Positions 35,521 through 47,902 of a stretch of DNA of 64,000 bases are shown here, one piece after another. The stretch covers positions 6,611,949 to 6,675,948 of the forward strand of contig JAEUWY010000005.1 of the NCBI GenBank assembly GCA_022059125.1, in the 5' to 3' direction. The stretch is from Corynespora cassiicola (lineage: Eukaryota; Ascomycota; Dothideomycetes; Pleosporales; Corynesporascaceae). The stretch's first letter is position 1. Every line of letters starts with the position of its first letter. A program made the position numbers and the translations under genes. Under the pieces are notes generated by a model. It ran no database searches. It saw only the letters and a list, made by a program, of their open reading frames with translations, and had not been told where the DNA came from.

Positions 35521-37725
35521 GAAAATACAGAATTAAAAACTATACGAAGAGGTTAAAAAGACTTATAAAGATATTACTAGCCTATTATAGCCTAAAATAA
35601 TTTATAAAGAACTAAAAAACATTACAAAAAGATATAAAAGAAAATATTAGAGTAAAAGAATTTATATTATAAAAAACTATTTAAAGATTAGGTAGAGAGA
35701 CACTGAAAACCTCGGGTATTACTTATATACTTTAAAGAAAACTATAAAACTAAAAAAAGAGCTAAAAAAAACTAACCTAGATTTTTCTACGCTATAATAC
35801 TTTATAAAAGCCTGTACTTATTTATACTACTATATATTAACTAGGCACAGGCCGCAGTAAAAAGCTCGATCTGTTTCCAAAGCTTTTTAATTTTTTTTAT
35901 AAAAGTATTTTTTTTATTTTTTAAAGCACGCGCACGTTTAGTCTTAAAATTAATAATTTAAATTTTTAACTTTTTTTTTTTCTAAACAGCTGTAGCAGCT
36001 AGATTAAAAACAGCTTTACTACTATAACTCTAAAAAAAAACGTTAGTATAGGCTATTATAGCGTATAACAGGCTATTTTATCTTCTTTTTAGACGTATTA
36101 CTATTTTTTTAGTTAGTTTTAATCTAAGCGGATACAAAAGCTTTCAAAGTATGTTTTTTAGCTTTTATTTTAGTAATAATACTTTTAGAGTTTTATTTAC
36201 GTTTACTAAAACGCATTTTAAACTGTAAAATATTATTAGTAAAAAATATATTATTATATAGTATTAAATAGATATTATAGAAAATAAACTTTTTATAAAG
36301 TGTTAGAATAGCCTAAAATACCTTAAAATAAAAATTTTTAGAGAAATTACTGTAAAAAATACTTAAAAAGCGTTTTATAGATATAGATTAACTTAAACTA
36401 CTAAATTTCTATTTTAGTAGTGTTAAAGTAGACTTTTTTATAACGAGCTTTTTAAGTAACTGCTCTAGCGTTATTAAAAACTATAGTAATTTAGACTATA
36501 TAGTAACTGCGGCGGATTTCGAGCAGAAAGTTATAAATTATATTATATTTATTATAAAAAGCTTTAGGCATCTAAAAATAGATTAGAAAACTCTATAATA
36601 GCTAAAAATAGCTCTAAATAGTTAGAAAAAGAACAGAAACTCACTGCACAACACTTTTAGTTATAAATAAAGCATCTAAAATACCGCTTAAACAGTAATA
36701 TTTTACCTTTCTCTGTTTTAACTAACTATTTTTTATAAAAGTTTTTAGTAGATTTATTAAAAATAAAATACAGATAACTAATCTGCTTAAAAAATTAATA
36801 CTTTTTTTTACTAAAAAAAAAATATAACAGGTATAAATGTAATAGGTAAACCTGCTATTATTTAGAATATCATTTCTAACTTTAGTAGAGTCTATAATAG
36901 ACGATAATAGAATAAAATAAGTTATTAGAAAGTAGAAAAGTTTAAAATAGTTTAATTATTACGTATACGGTTCCTAAACTAGTTAGTTAGAACTATAATA
37001 TAATAAAATAAAATATTATAAAATATTATAGAGTATTATAAACTGCAATACTTTATAATATTTTATAATAAAAAGTATAATAAAGTGTAGTACTCTATAA
37101 TACTCTAAAATAGAGAGTATAAAGAAATCTTAAAAACTTACCGAATTAAAAGTAAAAAGTAGAAAAAAAAGAGACTAAAAGCCAGAAAGTGTTAGAAAAA
37201 CTTTTTATATATTTTTAGAAAGTATTTTTATTTTTTTTCTGTTAGAACTCTTTTACCGCAACTTTTTTTAACATTTTACTTTTTTACTTTTACTTTTTTT
37301 ACTAAAGTAAAGTAATTTTAATATAATTTTAAAAGAGTAAGACTAGTTATAAATATATCTACTATAGTTTATAGTAGCTTACTAAAAAATAGAGTGTTAA
37401 ATTTTAACTTTTATAGTAAATACAAAAAATTTTTATAAACTATAATAAACTCTAACAAGTCAGATTAATAAATTTTAACTACTAAATTAAACAACTAAAG
37501 TTACTGTACTTTATTATAAACAGAAATAAAACAGAATATCTAAACTAAATATAATTTTTATACTATAAAGTTGCTATATTTTTTATAAACTGCTAGAAAT
37601 TAAAAAGTATAAACTGTATCTTTTAAATAGAAATCAGAGTATAAAATAAATATTTATAAGCACTATTACTTTTATCTACAGACATAATAGTATATAAAAT
37701 CGTATACTATTAAAAAAAAAATTAA

Positions 37726-37944
37726 TATAAAGCTGTGTTTTATCGTAACCTATTATAGCTTATTATAAAGTGTTTTAAGTTAGCTTAGTTATAAGTATAA
37801 TAGTATATATTTCTAAATTGCTGTAAGCTGTCTTAGCAGCAATTTATTTTTTTTTTCTATATAATAATATATAATTTAGTTCTTTTTACCTGTCTATCCG
37901 TATTATTATAACCCTTACACTCTACTTTAGATTCGTGCCTAATA
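37726..37944 (+). repeat. 3' LTR of Gypsy element 3
   Basis: 219 bp. It begins TATAAAGCTGTGTTTTATCG, the RIP-mutated form of the 5' copy, and ends GTGCCTAATA. Confidence 0.85.
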
Positions 37945-39077
37945 TATAGCTAAATAATTTTTTTTTTATTATCTTCGCGGGTAAGTACTATTTTTTTATA
38001 TAGTATAAAAATAATAATATTTTATTTAGCTAGTATTTATCGCTTAGTAAAACAGGCTAAATAATAAATTAGCTAAAAATACGTTAGCTAAAATATTTTA
38101 ATATTTATACATAAAGCTATATAGTAAAAATATATTAACTATTTATTATTAACAGCTATAAAAGCTATAATTTTTTAGTTTTTTAGAACTTTTATAAAAT
38201 AAGTAAAATTATTACTTTTTATATACTTTTATATTTATTATAATTTTTTTAGCTTTTTAATATAAAGTATTTTTTATTTTTAAAGCGGGCGTATAGTAAT
38301 AAAATTTTTAGTTTAATATATAATTATATTAACTATATTAATAAAACTATTTTTCTACTAGTTTTTAAAAAAAATTTTAAATAATTTTTTATAAAAGCTA
38401 ATATACGCGCGAGCTTCTAAAAAGTAAAAATAGTTTTATATAATTTAAAAATAGTACTATTAAAGTTTAACGTAAAGCTATATACGCTTATACTAGCTTT
38501 TTTTAAAACTACTTAGTAAAAAATTAAAATACTAAATAACGCGTATAAACTAAAAATTTAATTAATATTAATTTGCGACAGAATTAAAAAATATAAAAAT
38601 TTATTATTTATTTTTATTTTTACAGCTATTAATTAGTTTAAAAAAAAAACTACAGTAATACTTTATACAGCTATATTACTTAAAAGCTAAAATAAAAATT
38701 TTAAAAAAGCTAATAAAGCCGCCACGCAGCGTATAAAGTAAAAAAAAAAAAAAATTTAGCGTAAAAAAACTTTAAAAAAAACTAAAAAAACTAAAATTAT
38801 AGCTTAAAAAAACGTTAAAAAATAATTAAATAAAAAAAGATATAAAAAAATAACTTATTTTAGTAGTAGCTAGTAGTTAAAAGCGCGCTGTATATACTGT
38901 AGAAAGTAAAAATATAATTCTTATACGTATAAAACAGTAGTATAACTACTCTAGTTACTATTTATATTAATTATTATAGTATTTTTTTAAAGTAGTTAAG
39001 TAAGTAGTTGCATGCGCGCTGGAGCAGTCAGGAGATGCGTCGCTTGCTTGTGTGCGTCGCTCGCTTGTAGTTTACGT

Positions 39078-40082
39078 TAGTGGTTTTTGTTGACATGAAT
39101 AAATGTTAAAAAGGATTTGGAACGGCTGCGGTGGATTTATTGAAGACCAGTAACTGCAGGAGGCTTATAATTGACGAGGATGATGTTGAGATACTATGGC
39201 GTTGTTTTGAATGGCGCGTCGCATGTCTACAGCGTTGAGCGGCTTAATATCAAGAGGGAAGGTGCCGGTTACGCCTACGATGGTATTGTAGGCCAGAGGC
39301 GAAGAAACAAGCGCAGAATGCCATCTGTGTCCGTTAGAAATGATAATGGCATGTTCAGGGTCTAGTTGGGGGGTGACTGCACGACACATCGTCGGGAAAT
39401 GCAGGCGGTTGACACAAACAGACGGGGTCGCGCGACGGGCCGGTGGCCAAAAAAGGCTACTCAAGTTTGCTGGAGATGCATATGGCAAGAGAGTCAAAGC
39501 GGTCGGCAATGACTGGTCAAGCGCTATTTTATCAGAATTAGGTGAAGTTAAAAGGCTACGGAATGCTGGAAAAAGTCATTAATGGCCGTTGAAGAAGACA
39601 CGAAAGGAGAATCGCTTACTGTGTGAGCGGGCGGATTGTTGATTCGATTTCTGGTCTCAACTTTGATTGCAGTACGATCGTGGTTTTCGAGTAATCTCTT
39701 TTCAACGGAAGCAGCACGCCGTAAATAGAATATACAAACTCAGTGCTTAAAAGGACGCTCCCGTCCCCTGAAAACATAAAGGAAGTTTGAGCCCAGTGCA
39801 TTCAGTTAGGTGAAGAAAAGGACTTGGACGAATAAGGATTCACTGTGGATTTCATCACAGCAATTGGTCTCTGAATTGCGGCGCAATTGTGGTTTCTTTG
39901 GGGATACGAATTCGACGAAAAATTGCAGCTTTCATTTTCCAATTACCCCACAAGTCCCTCTTTACTTCAAGAACACCGTAAGCAGCAAACAAGTCGCCAA
40001 ACAATTCCGACCAAAAGTGCCCCAGCGCTGCGCAATCGCTAATTCTTCCGAGCCCCGCGAAATGGCATGAAGCAAGGTTCCA
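39078..40082. other. Spacer downstream of the MFS gene, no supported gene
   Basis: Normal-composition DNA between transposon C and the MFS stop codon. Overlapping open frames exist on both strands at 39165-39582 and 39810-40070. The longest (minus, 39165-39509) starts at TTG, has no ATG near its beginning and carries no motif I recognise. Confidence 0.4.
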
Positions 40083-41736
40083 CTAGTAAACATAGAAATT
40101 GGTAATCTCTGGGTGGTCCCTGCGCATCCTCTTATTCTGTTGCTGCAAGGTGATGCGCAGAATCCACGCAATTGCCACTACGCCCACCGAAAAGGCAATG
40201 CTCGTGATCCATGCCATCAAATATTGCGGCCCGTCCGACGCAGGCCACAGGTACGGCGTGTAAACACTGGCCAAGCTTCCCAGTGTGTTACACATGGCGA
40301 CAGCCACGGCTTTTTTCTCATTCGTCTGTCCCAGCGTCGCACTGACCCACGCCAGCAGCAAGTTGTTGATGCCAAAGCTGAAGCCCGCAAACAAGAAAAT
40401 GGCAAACATGCGGGCGCCAAGGTTGTTTGTCACAGCAGGGATGATGAATCCAACCGTTACAATGACCTTGCAGATGGTTATGTGCCAGGTGCGCTCGTTC
40501 CACCGGCCAGATGTCCACGCAACGAGAATGCCAACTGACGCAGCGAGCAGGTACGGTGGGCACGTCAAAACCAAAGTAATTGTACGGTTGTAACCGAGCG
40601 TCCCCATGACTGTGGGGAGAAAGTTTTGGAAGCCCGTCGACGACAAATGCAGGTTGTACATGAGACACATGACCCACGTCCGCCAGTCGGCCGCTGCTTC
40701 GCGCAGGCCGGTCCACACGCTGGTCCTTTCACGCACATCGGTTGTGTCAGTGTAAATGCGATTGTGGGCTAGCTGTCGCTCCTCGGTCGTCAGCCACCGC
40801 GTGTTGAGTGGGTGGTCGGGGAGGAAGATGAAGGCCAATACGGCCGCCCCAATCGACAAGGCGCCTTGGATGATGAAGAGCCTGGCACGTTAGCGGGAGA
40901 CTTGGCAGGTATTTGAAACCTACCATTGCCAACCAGCCAGCCCGTGAGCCTTGTCGAGGCCGGCAAAGATGCCCGCGGCAATCAGTCCCGAGACAGAACT
41001 CGCCAGCATGTTGCCAGTATAAAAGAGGGAAAGTCTGATCGCCATTTCCTTGCGCGTATAGAACATGCTGACAATGTAGATGGCGCCCGGATAGAACTGG
41101 GTTGTCAGCATGGTTTGGAAGATTATTCGAGACTTACTGGAGCTTCGGTGAGGCCGAGGAAAAAGCGCAGGGCCAGCATGCTGCTATAGTCTTTTGCGAG
41201 AAACGTCAAGAGGCTGACAATCGACCAGAGCAGGCAGAAGCCGGCCATGTACCAGGATGGCCTGACCCGGTTGAGGAGCATGTTGCTCGGGATTTGCCCG
41301 GTGCTGCTTGTGAGTCAGCGCCTAACATTTGCTCCACTGAATGTTCCACTTACATGTATCCGACGAAGAGTATCGACACACACGTGTTGTACTGCGTCCG
41401 TTCTAGCCCGAGGTCCTCCTCGAGGTTGTTTAGCCGGGCATTGATGAGCGCATTGCGGTCCAAAAAATTGAACAGGTACATCAGCCAGAGCATAGGCTGG
41501 AAAGTTAGCAAATGCTGGGGAATGATGGAGATGCTTACAATAATGTATCGGTCTAGTTTTTTGACGAGCGCAATCTCGCGGGGGTCTGTCTTTGCGTGCG
41601 CTCCAAACTCGTCAACCTTGTCCATTGCCGGCATTTTTAAATCGTCAGGGTCCCGCGCAGACGTGACATGCTCGAGGTGCTTTTCTTCGGCTGCTGCATC
41701 ATGCATTGTCTTTTCAGTGGGAGTGATTGCAGGCAT
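40083..41736 (-). CDS. MFS transporter, allantoate permease (DAL5)/ACS family
   Basis: Five exons: 41736-41539, 41496-41354, 41306-41138, 41096-40924 and 40881-40083. The spliced CDS is 1482 nt (493 aa). All four introns are GT-AG and only 41-47 bp. Family signatures in order: PMLWLMYLFNFLDRNALINA with the membrane-1 Asp-Arg, LGLERTQYNTCVSILFVGYI, IPSNMLLNRVRPSWYM, LRFFLGLTEAPFYPGAIYI, YTRKEMAIRLSLFY and GWQWLFIIQG. Twelve membrane segments are expected, with a hydrophilic N-terminus of about 65 residues and a short C-tail ending RRDHPEITNFYVY. This family imports organic anions, vitamins and ureides by proton symport; the substrate here is unknown. It is divergent from the hydrolase gene at 42631, which suggests a shared catabolic task. 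No damage is seen. Confidence 0.9.
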
Positions 41737-42630
41737 GATACTTGCCGGAAATAAATCAAGATCAGATTAATGACCGAACCCAGAGCTGGGAATCATCGTG
41801 GTTTAAAAATTCATTTTTCCCAGGCCCCGGTTACGCTCCCCATGAGGTATCCGAAAAAGTGGAGAGTTGCTGGGGAGTAAGTGCCGATTCAGGTATAGCA
41901 ATACCTCTGCCCCACGCATCGGGCCGAAAATGTCTTGATTCTTGGCTCCACGGATAATAACAGCGAATGGGATTGAATACAGAGGTGCGGAAAAGCAAGA
42001 TCACAGTATAGAACTTTAAAGCCGAGCCTTTTAAGCATAAAAGTATAGTCAAAACTTTTTGGTGCCTTCAGGGTATGAGTCGCCCTTCTGTGTACTTGGT
42101 TTGTGGCGTGCTTCCTCCCTTAAGAGGACAGCACTAGAAAATCACGTGAGTATAGTTGTAACTTAATAGAGTGTGATTATTAAAAGTATTCAGGTAGAGT
42201 TTTACAATTCAGGAAAAAGTATTTTGCTATACTGTGCGTCTTGCTACACAGTAATAGTGTTTAGTATATACATACTGTGCACTCTGAAACGGATTCGTTT
42301 TTTAGTCTAGTGCTTAATCTTCATCGAATGGACATTGGATTTTAGTATACCGCACTAGAGAGAAGCAACAACGTACTGTTATAACAACTTTCGCTTAGGT
42401 GAACAGGGCGGAATACGGAATTAACACTATTACCGGTCTGAATCATGGTATAATACTTATTACGGGCAAACTTATTGCAAAGGGCCGATTCCGACAAAAG
42501 AATAAATATGGAACGATAGAAACATCAACGATGCCATTTCGCTGCCTGCCAAAGACTAGATACCAATACCAAACCATCGAATTTCCGAAGAAAGTTCACC
42601 TCATCTAGATCCCTTTCGCCAACCGTCAAC
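41737..42630. promoter_or_regulatory. Shared intergenic region between divergent MFS and hydrolase genes
   Basis: 894 bp with start codons facing outward on both sides. It should hold both promoters. A CACGTGA box lies near 42143 and A+T-rich stretches run from 42140 to 42400. No clear TATA pair is seen. Confidence 0.4.
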
Positions 42631-43727
42631 ATGCTTCTTGGTCGTTATTTGATAGCTGGTCTGACAGCTGTGGGAGCTTCCTTTGCTTTTAGTCCATACC
42701 CCACACTTCAAGTGAGATACAGAGGTGTACCCAGTGGCGAGTTAAAGAACGTCAGCGGAGGTATGTACTCCATCTACAGCAGACGGCATATCATGTCTGC
42801 CCGATTTTCTAACGTGATGCAGTTAACACCTATCACGCGTATCCGCCGAACTCTAATACCTCGACAAAAGCCATCCTCTACATGAGTGATGCACTGGGAG
42901 TCACATATCTTGAAAATCAACTGTACGTTGCTTTCGTTTCTTCTGTCCAAGATGTTCCTTTCCTCTCTTCGACATGAGAAAAGTAGCAGGTCGCTTGACC
43001 TATGAAAATCAGTTTTGATAAATTTCGTGGGGCGAGAGAAATATGAAATTATCTCATTCTGACCAGCGTTGCTAATCTTGCATTTTCAGCCTCGCCGATA
43101 GTTTTGCCACGAACGGGTACCTAGTTATTATGCCTGACGTCTTCAATGGCGACGCTGTAACGCCCGCCATGCAGGCCAGCGGCTTTAACGCCACAGAATG
43201 GGGGTCGCGCCATCCAACTGAGGTATCTGACCGCATCGCGGCGCAGACTATCGATTATATGCGCAGAGACTTTGGAGTTGAGAGTATTGGGGCTGTCGGC
43301 TACTGCTGGGGCGGCAAGTATGTGCCTCGTATGCTTGCCCAGGGCGGTAACATTAACGCTGGCTTCATCGCGCACCCCAGTTTATTGACTACAGCTGAAA
43401 TAGAGGCTGTAGTAGGCCCACTTAGCTTGGCGGTTGGAAGTGAGTAATAACTTTTTTCTTTGTTTGCGAGCCTCGCGATGCGCTATGTTGGGGCTTAGTG
43501 TGGCTGACGTGTGGATCCTTGTAGCTCTTGACGAAACCTTCAATGCAACAGAAGGCCACCGGGCCGCGACTATTCTCGATGCGAACAATGTGACCTTCCA
43601 GTCGAATCTCTATCATAATGCTCGACATGGATTCGCTGTTCAGGCGAATATGAGTGACTCTACTGAAGCATATATTAAGCAGGCATCTTTTATTCAGGCT
43701 TTGTCGTGGTTTAATGCTTTACTATAA
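42631..43727 (+). CDS. Dienelactone-hydrolase-like alpha/beta hydrolase
   Basis: Four exons: 42631-42760, 42823-42922, 43090-43439 and 43525-43727. The CDS is 783 nt (260 aa), with introns of 62, 167 and 85 bp. The nucleophile elbow is GYCWGG (Cys149). The other triad residues are Asp196 (GTLDETF) and His228 (RHGFAV), all present, with the usual spacing. A hydrophobic N-terminus (LLGRYLIAGLTAVGASFA) may be a signal peptide, though many family members are cytosolic. The family opens lactones or cleaves related esters. The stop codon TAA (43725-43727) consists of the TA target duplication plus the first base of transposon E, so the original C-terminus may have been slightly different. FIQALSWFNALL lies where the family normally ends, so activity is probably kept. 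Confidence 0.88.
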
Positions 43728-43924
43728 CGTAACCCACAAGCGAGTCGGCCACACAAGCGAGTCGGCCAGCCCTCTAACTACTCCAGCACGCGCTACTTAC
43801 ACCTATAATACCTCTACTAAAAATCTCTAAATTAATAAATTAAAAAAATTTATAAATTTTATTTTTTTAACTACTAAAAATAATTTAATTAAAAATATAT
43901 AACGCGCTGTTTTTATATAATATA

Positions 43925-46900
43925 TACTACGGGCAAGTTAGTTAATAGGCGAGTTAGTTACTTTTACTAAAACTACACTAAAATACTTTTTTTATACTAA
44001 TATCTTAATAATAATTTATTATTAATATATTTTAGAAAGCTTAAGTACAGTTTACGTTTTAAACTTTTAAATAAAATATAAATTTTTTTTAGTAACGCGC
44101 TGCAGCTATTTATAAAATATTTTAAAATATACTAAATAATTAATATATAGAATAATTTTTATAAACTAATACTATATCTAATTTATAAAAGTTAGATAAT
44201 AATAAAAAGTAAATAATTATTAATTATATATTTAAGCTAAATATATAAAAATTTAGCTTTTAGCTAGCAGATATAGCTGCTATAACTAATTTTCTGCGCA
44301 CTAAATATAATTTAAACTCTATTAGTATAAACTAGTTTAATATATTTATAAAGCGTTAACTAAAGCTTAAAATAAAATTTAATTAAAAACATAACTATAA
44401 AAAAGCTAAATATAAAAACTTTAAAGTAATTTAGAGCTAGTTTAGTTTAATAGCTAATATTAAAACTAAATATAGTATTTAGAATAATAACACGTATAAC
44501 TTTAATAAAATAAATTTTATAATAAATTAAATATTAATAGAAGCAGTTATTATAGCTTTAGAATAATAAAAAAAACTAAAAGTAGTTTGGCTAGATAACT
44601 GTAAGTAAATAATAGTTATATAAAATATTAATACTAAAAAATAAGCTGTTTTATTTTTTATTATTTTTAAAATATGCTACTACAGTAGAGTGACACGAAA
44701 AAAACTCCCTCTAAAAAATAGCAATTTTTAAACATTGATAACTTTTTAACTAGACTAGCTATTAAAACAAAATAAATTAATTTAATAGAGATTTATTAAG
44801 ATTTTAATATAAAAATTAAAAGTTTAGAATTTGTATTAAGGTTTTAAGATTAGAATTAAGCTTAAAGTAAGAGTAAAAAAAAATGTAAAATTAAATGCTT
44901 AATTATTTTTTATTAACAAAAATATTTTAACTTTTTTTTTATACTAGCTATATTAGGTCTAGTTTATATTACGTAAGCAAAAAACTTAAGCTATAACTTT
45001 ATATTTAAAGTATAAAAAATTAAAGTTTAAAAAATAAAGTTTCGATTATATAAGTATTATTACATAATAATAAGCTAGTTAAATTAGTATATAAATTAAT
45101 ATTTTAAAAATTTAAATCTGAATCTCTATTTCCTCTAAATAAATATAAGATAGAACTTTAATTTTCAGACTACGAAGAAAAAGTTAATCTTTTATATAAA
45201 ACTAATACACCTATTATAACTATTTCTAATACATTAAATAAATCTAAAAATAGTATATATTATACTATAAAACGAATTAATAAAAAATATAAATTATTTA
45301 ATAGTTTAAATAAGGCTAATAAAGAAGAAAAAAGTAAGCTTTCTAAAAAAAATAAAAGAATTATTAATAGAGATTTAATTAAAAGCCCTAAAAAAACAAA
45401 TAAAAGAATATTATTTAAAAATAATATAAAAGTATCTAAAAAAAGCTTACAAAGATTTTTAAAAGAAGAAAATTATAGTACAAAAATTAGTACTAAAAAG
45501 CTTTATTTAAATAAAAAGAAAGCTAAAATAAAATTAAAATATACAAAAAAACAATTAAAAAATATAAAAAATATAAATTTAAAAAAAATTATATTTTCTA
45601 ATAAGTTAGTAATAGAAAGAGGTCTAGATTCTAGACAGAAATATATTAGAAAAAAGAGAAATAAGGGTATAGAGGCTGAATTAGCTTCTATAAAATTAAA
45701 TTGTAAGTAAAAAAAAAATTAAAAAAATTAAAATTAATTAAAAATTAATTATAATTTTTTAATTTAATTACTTTTTAAAAAAAATTAATACTAATTAAAT
45801 TATAGCTTAAGATATTATTATATCAGTATAAAGAGCTGTTTAGATAGAAGGAAGATTAGAATTAGTATTTATTAAAACACCTAATTCTAAAAATAACTTT
45901 AATAATACGGATTATATATAAAAAGTATTAAAATCTATTATTAAAAAACAAATAAAACCCGGTTAGTTTATATACCTTTTTTAATTTTTTTTATTTAATT
46001 TATTATTTAATTAAATAAATTTAATTAAATATTAAATTATAAAATAAATATAAATACTAATTACTTTATAGACTGGAAATTTTAATAAGATAATTCAAAA
46101 ATTCATACAGCTAAACCAGTTTTAAACTAGTTTAAAAAAAATAAAATTAAATTATTTAAACATCTAGCTTATAGCCTAGATTTAGCACCTATAAAAAACG
46201 TCTAGGCTATACTAAAAAATAATTTAAAAAAATTAAATTCTAATTTATTAGGTTAAAAAAATAATAAAAAAAAAATACTTTATTTATAAACGCTATAAAT
46301 AAAGAATAGAATTTAATTCCATAAAAAATAATAGATAATTGTATATTATTTTTACCTAGGCGTTAGAAAGCAGTTATTAAAGTTAACGGATATTATACAA
46401 AATATTAATAATTTAATTAATTATTAATTTATTTATATAGTTTAATTTTTTTAAATTTTTTTTCTATTATTATTATTATTATTTTTTTTGTAAAAAAGCT
46501 ATATTAAAATTTTTTGTAGATAATTATGTAGTATAAAAATTTATAATAATTAAATAAAAAATAAAAATTATATGCTAGATAAAAAATAATTAAGCATTTA
46601 ATTTTATATTTTTTTTTATTCTTACTTTAAGCTTATTTCTAACCTTAAAACCTTAATACAAATTCTAAACCTTTAATTTTTATATTAAAATCTTAATAAA
46701 TCTCTATTAAATTAATTTTTTTTATTTTAATAGCTAGTCTAGTTAAAAAGTTATCAATGTTTAAAAATTGCTATTTTTTAGAGAGAGTTTTTTTCGTGTC
46801 ACCCTACTGTATTTTACTAGCTAATATAAAAAAAAATCTGCTCTAAAACTAAATTATTAAAATTTTTAGTAACAGCTAGATAACTAATAAACTTAGTTTT

Positions 46901-47902
46901 AAATAGTTAAAGTATTTTAATAAATATATAAAAAAATATACTGTTAGTATTTACTAACTACTAATTATTAATAGCTATAAAAGCTATAAATTTTTTTTTT
47001 TAGTAATACTGTAAAAATAATAAAATTATTACTTTATATATATTTTTATACTTATTATATTTTTTTACAGTTATTTAATATAAATTATTTTATTTTTTTA
47101 AAAACTGCGTACAGACGCTAAGCTAAAATACTTATATATAACTAAATTATTTATTTTATAAAATTTAAGTTTCTGCTATATTTTAAAGCAGCTTATAATA
47201 TAGTATTTACTTTTAATAATATTTAAAAAAAGATTTAAAGTATTAAATTAGTCCTTTTTAACTTAAAACAGATTATATTAGTTTTTAATATAAAATTTTA
47301 AATTTTATTACTATTATTTATTATAAATAATATATTTTAGCAGTTGCAAACTTTTAGTAATACTCTAAAATTTAAATTATAATTAACGCTTATAAAGTTG
47401 AAAATTTAGAAATATATAAACAGTTTTTTTATATTTATAGTTAAAGTATTTAAAAAAGTATTAAAAAAAGCCGTAATTATTACGTATAAGCTAGTTTTAG
47501 CTTAATAAAAAATTAAAAAATTTTAAGCAGCTAATAAAGCTACTACGTAATAAAAATTATATAAAAAAAAATAAATTTAAAAAAAAAAATTTAATAATTA
47601 AAAATAAATAGTAACTAGTAGTTTTAAAAAAATTTAAAATACCTAATAATAGAAAAAAAATAAAAAAGTAGATACGCGCTTAAAAAAGTAAACTATTTTA
47701 AAAATACTATAAAAAATATAATTAAACTAAATATAACGCGTAAATATATAAAGTTAATATAAAAAAAGTTTTTAAATAATATTACGTGCTATAGTCTGCT
47801 ATAAAAAGCTAAAGTATAGTATTTTAAACTATAATAAGTTAGATTTTAGTATGGTTTTAGTAAAAGTAACCGATTTATCTATTAACTAACTCGCCCGTAA
47901 TA
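43925..47902 (+). mobile_element. Pogo/Fot1-like DNA transposon E2, interrupted by a Tc1-like element
   Basis: TIRs start TACTACGGGCAAGTTAGTTA at 43925 and end TAACTAACTCGCCCGTAATA at 47902, with TA outside. Without the insert it is 1849 bp. The iteron core is GGCGAGTTAGTTAC, unlike any other copy here. The plus-strand body is a strongly RIP-mutated pogo transposase: a YNFNK.NFI-like stretch near 44494 and the later DDE blocks from 46820 to about 47110. A Lys-rich C-terminal stretch follows. Confidence 0.8.
44683..46809 (+). mobile_element. Tc1/mariner-like element J
   Basis: 2127 bp, TIRs CAGTAGAGTGACACGAAAAA at 44683 and the complement ending CGTGTCACCCTACTG at 46809, flanked by TA. TIR similarity extends over about 300 bp. 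The plus-strand transposase relic keeps 182 stop-free codons (45164-45707) from SDYEEKVNLLYKTNTPI through an HTH-like stretch to ERGLDSRQKYIRKKRNKG, but has no ATG. The C-terminal part shows DNSKIHTAKPVLN and SLDLAPIKNVWAILK (about 46085-46225), the last two acidic blocks of the DDE/D fold, after several stops. It is the least interrupted copy of this family in the window and is useful as the reference for G and H. Confidence 0.85.

Larger units (their letters stand above)
21765..37944 (+). mobile_element. Chromodomain Ty3/Gypsy retrotransposon 3, holding two inserts
   Basis: LTRs of exactly 219 bp (21765-21983 and 37726-37944) and a 5-bp TSD, TATAG (21760-21764, 37945-37949). Without inserts D and Gypsy 2 it is about 7.8 kb. 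Plus-strand relics in order: a CCHC zinc knuckle near 24974-25024, where the second Cys, the His and the last Cys have all become Tyr (C-x2-Y-x4-Y-x4-Y); reverse transcriptase with FSLTN and YLDN (26247-26258); an RNase H region with YNKKLLAI and TDYNNFK (about 26850-26955); integrase after 27300; and a chromodomain with YLVK(stop)KNY and ENF (about 28640-28740). About 2.4 kb then separates the chromodomain from the 3' LTR (split by Gypsy 2), with no recognised content. Confidence 0.85.
21049..39077 (+). mobile_element. Pogo/Fot1-like DNA transposon C, outer shell of nest 2
   Basis: TIRs start ACGTAAACCACAAGCGAGCG at 21049 and end in its near complement TTGTAGTTTACGT at 39077, flanked by TA at 21047-21048 and 39078-39079. 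The paired iterons have the core GCGAGCGACGCAC (left 21060-21091). A Gypsy element (21765-37944) splits it. Rejoined it is about 1844 bp, the same length as the other copies. The transposase relic reads on the plus strand in two halves (left to 21759, right from 37950), homologous to D and F but strongly RIP-mutated. Confidence 0.85.

Noticed and set aside
21049..39077. Single 18-kb giant transposon (Starship- or Maverick-like)
   Set aside because: Inner LTRs and TIRs each have their own target duplications, and the rejoined outer element is only 1.84 kb. No tyrosine recombinase or cargo genes are seen.
39165..39509. Open frame of 114 codons, minus strand
   Set aside because: Starts at TTG with no ATG near its beginning, overlaps equally long frames on the other strand and shows no motif.
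42399..42608. Small frame just upstream of the hydrolase start
   Set aside because: Begins with GTG, has no motif and lies in the expected promoter/leader region.
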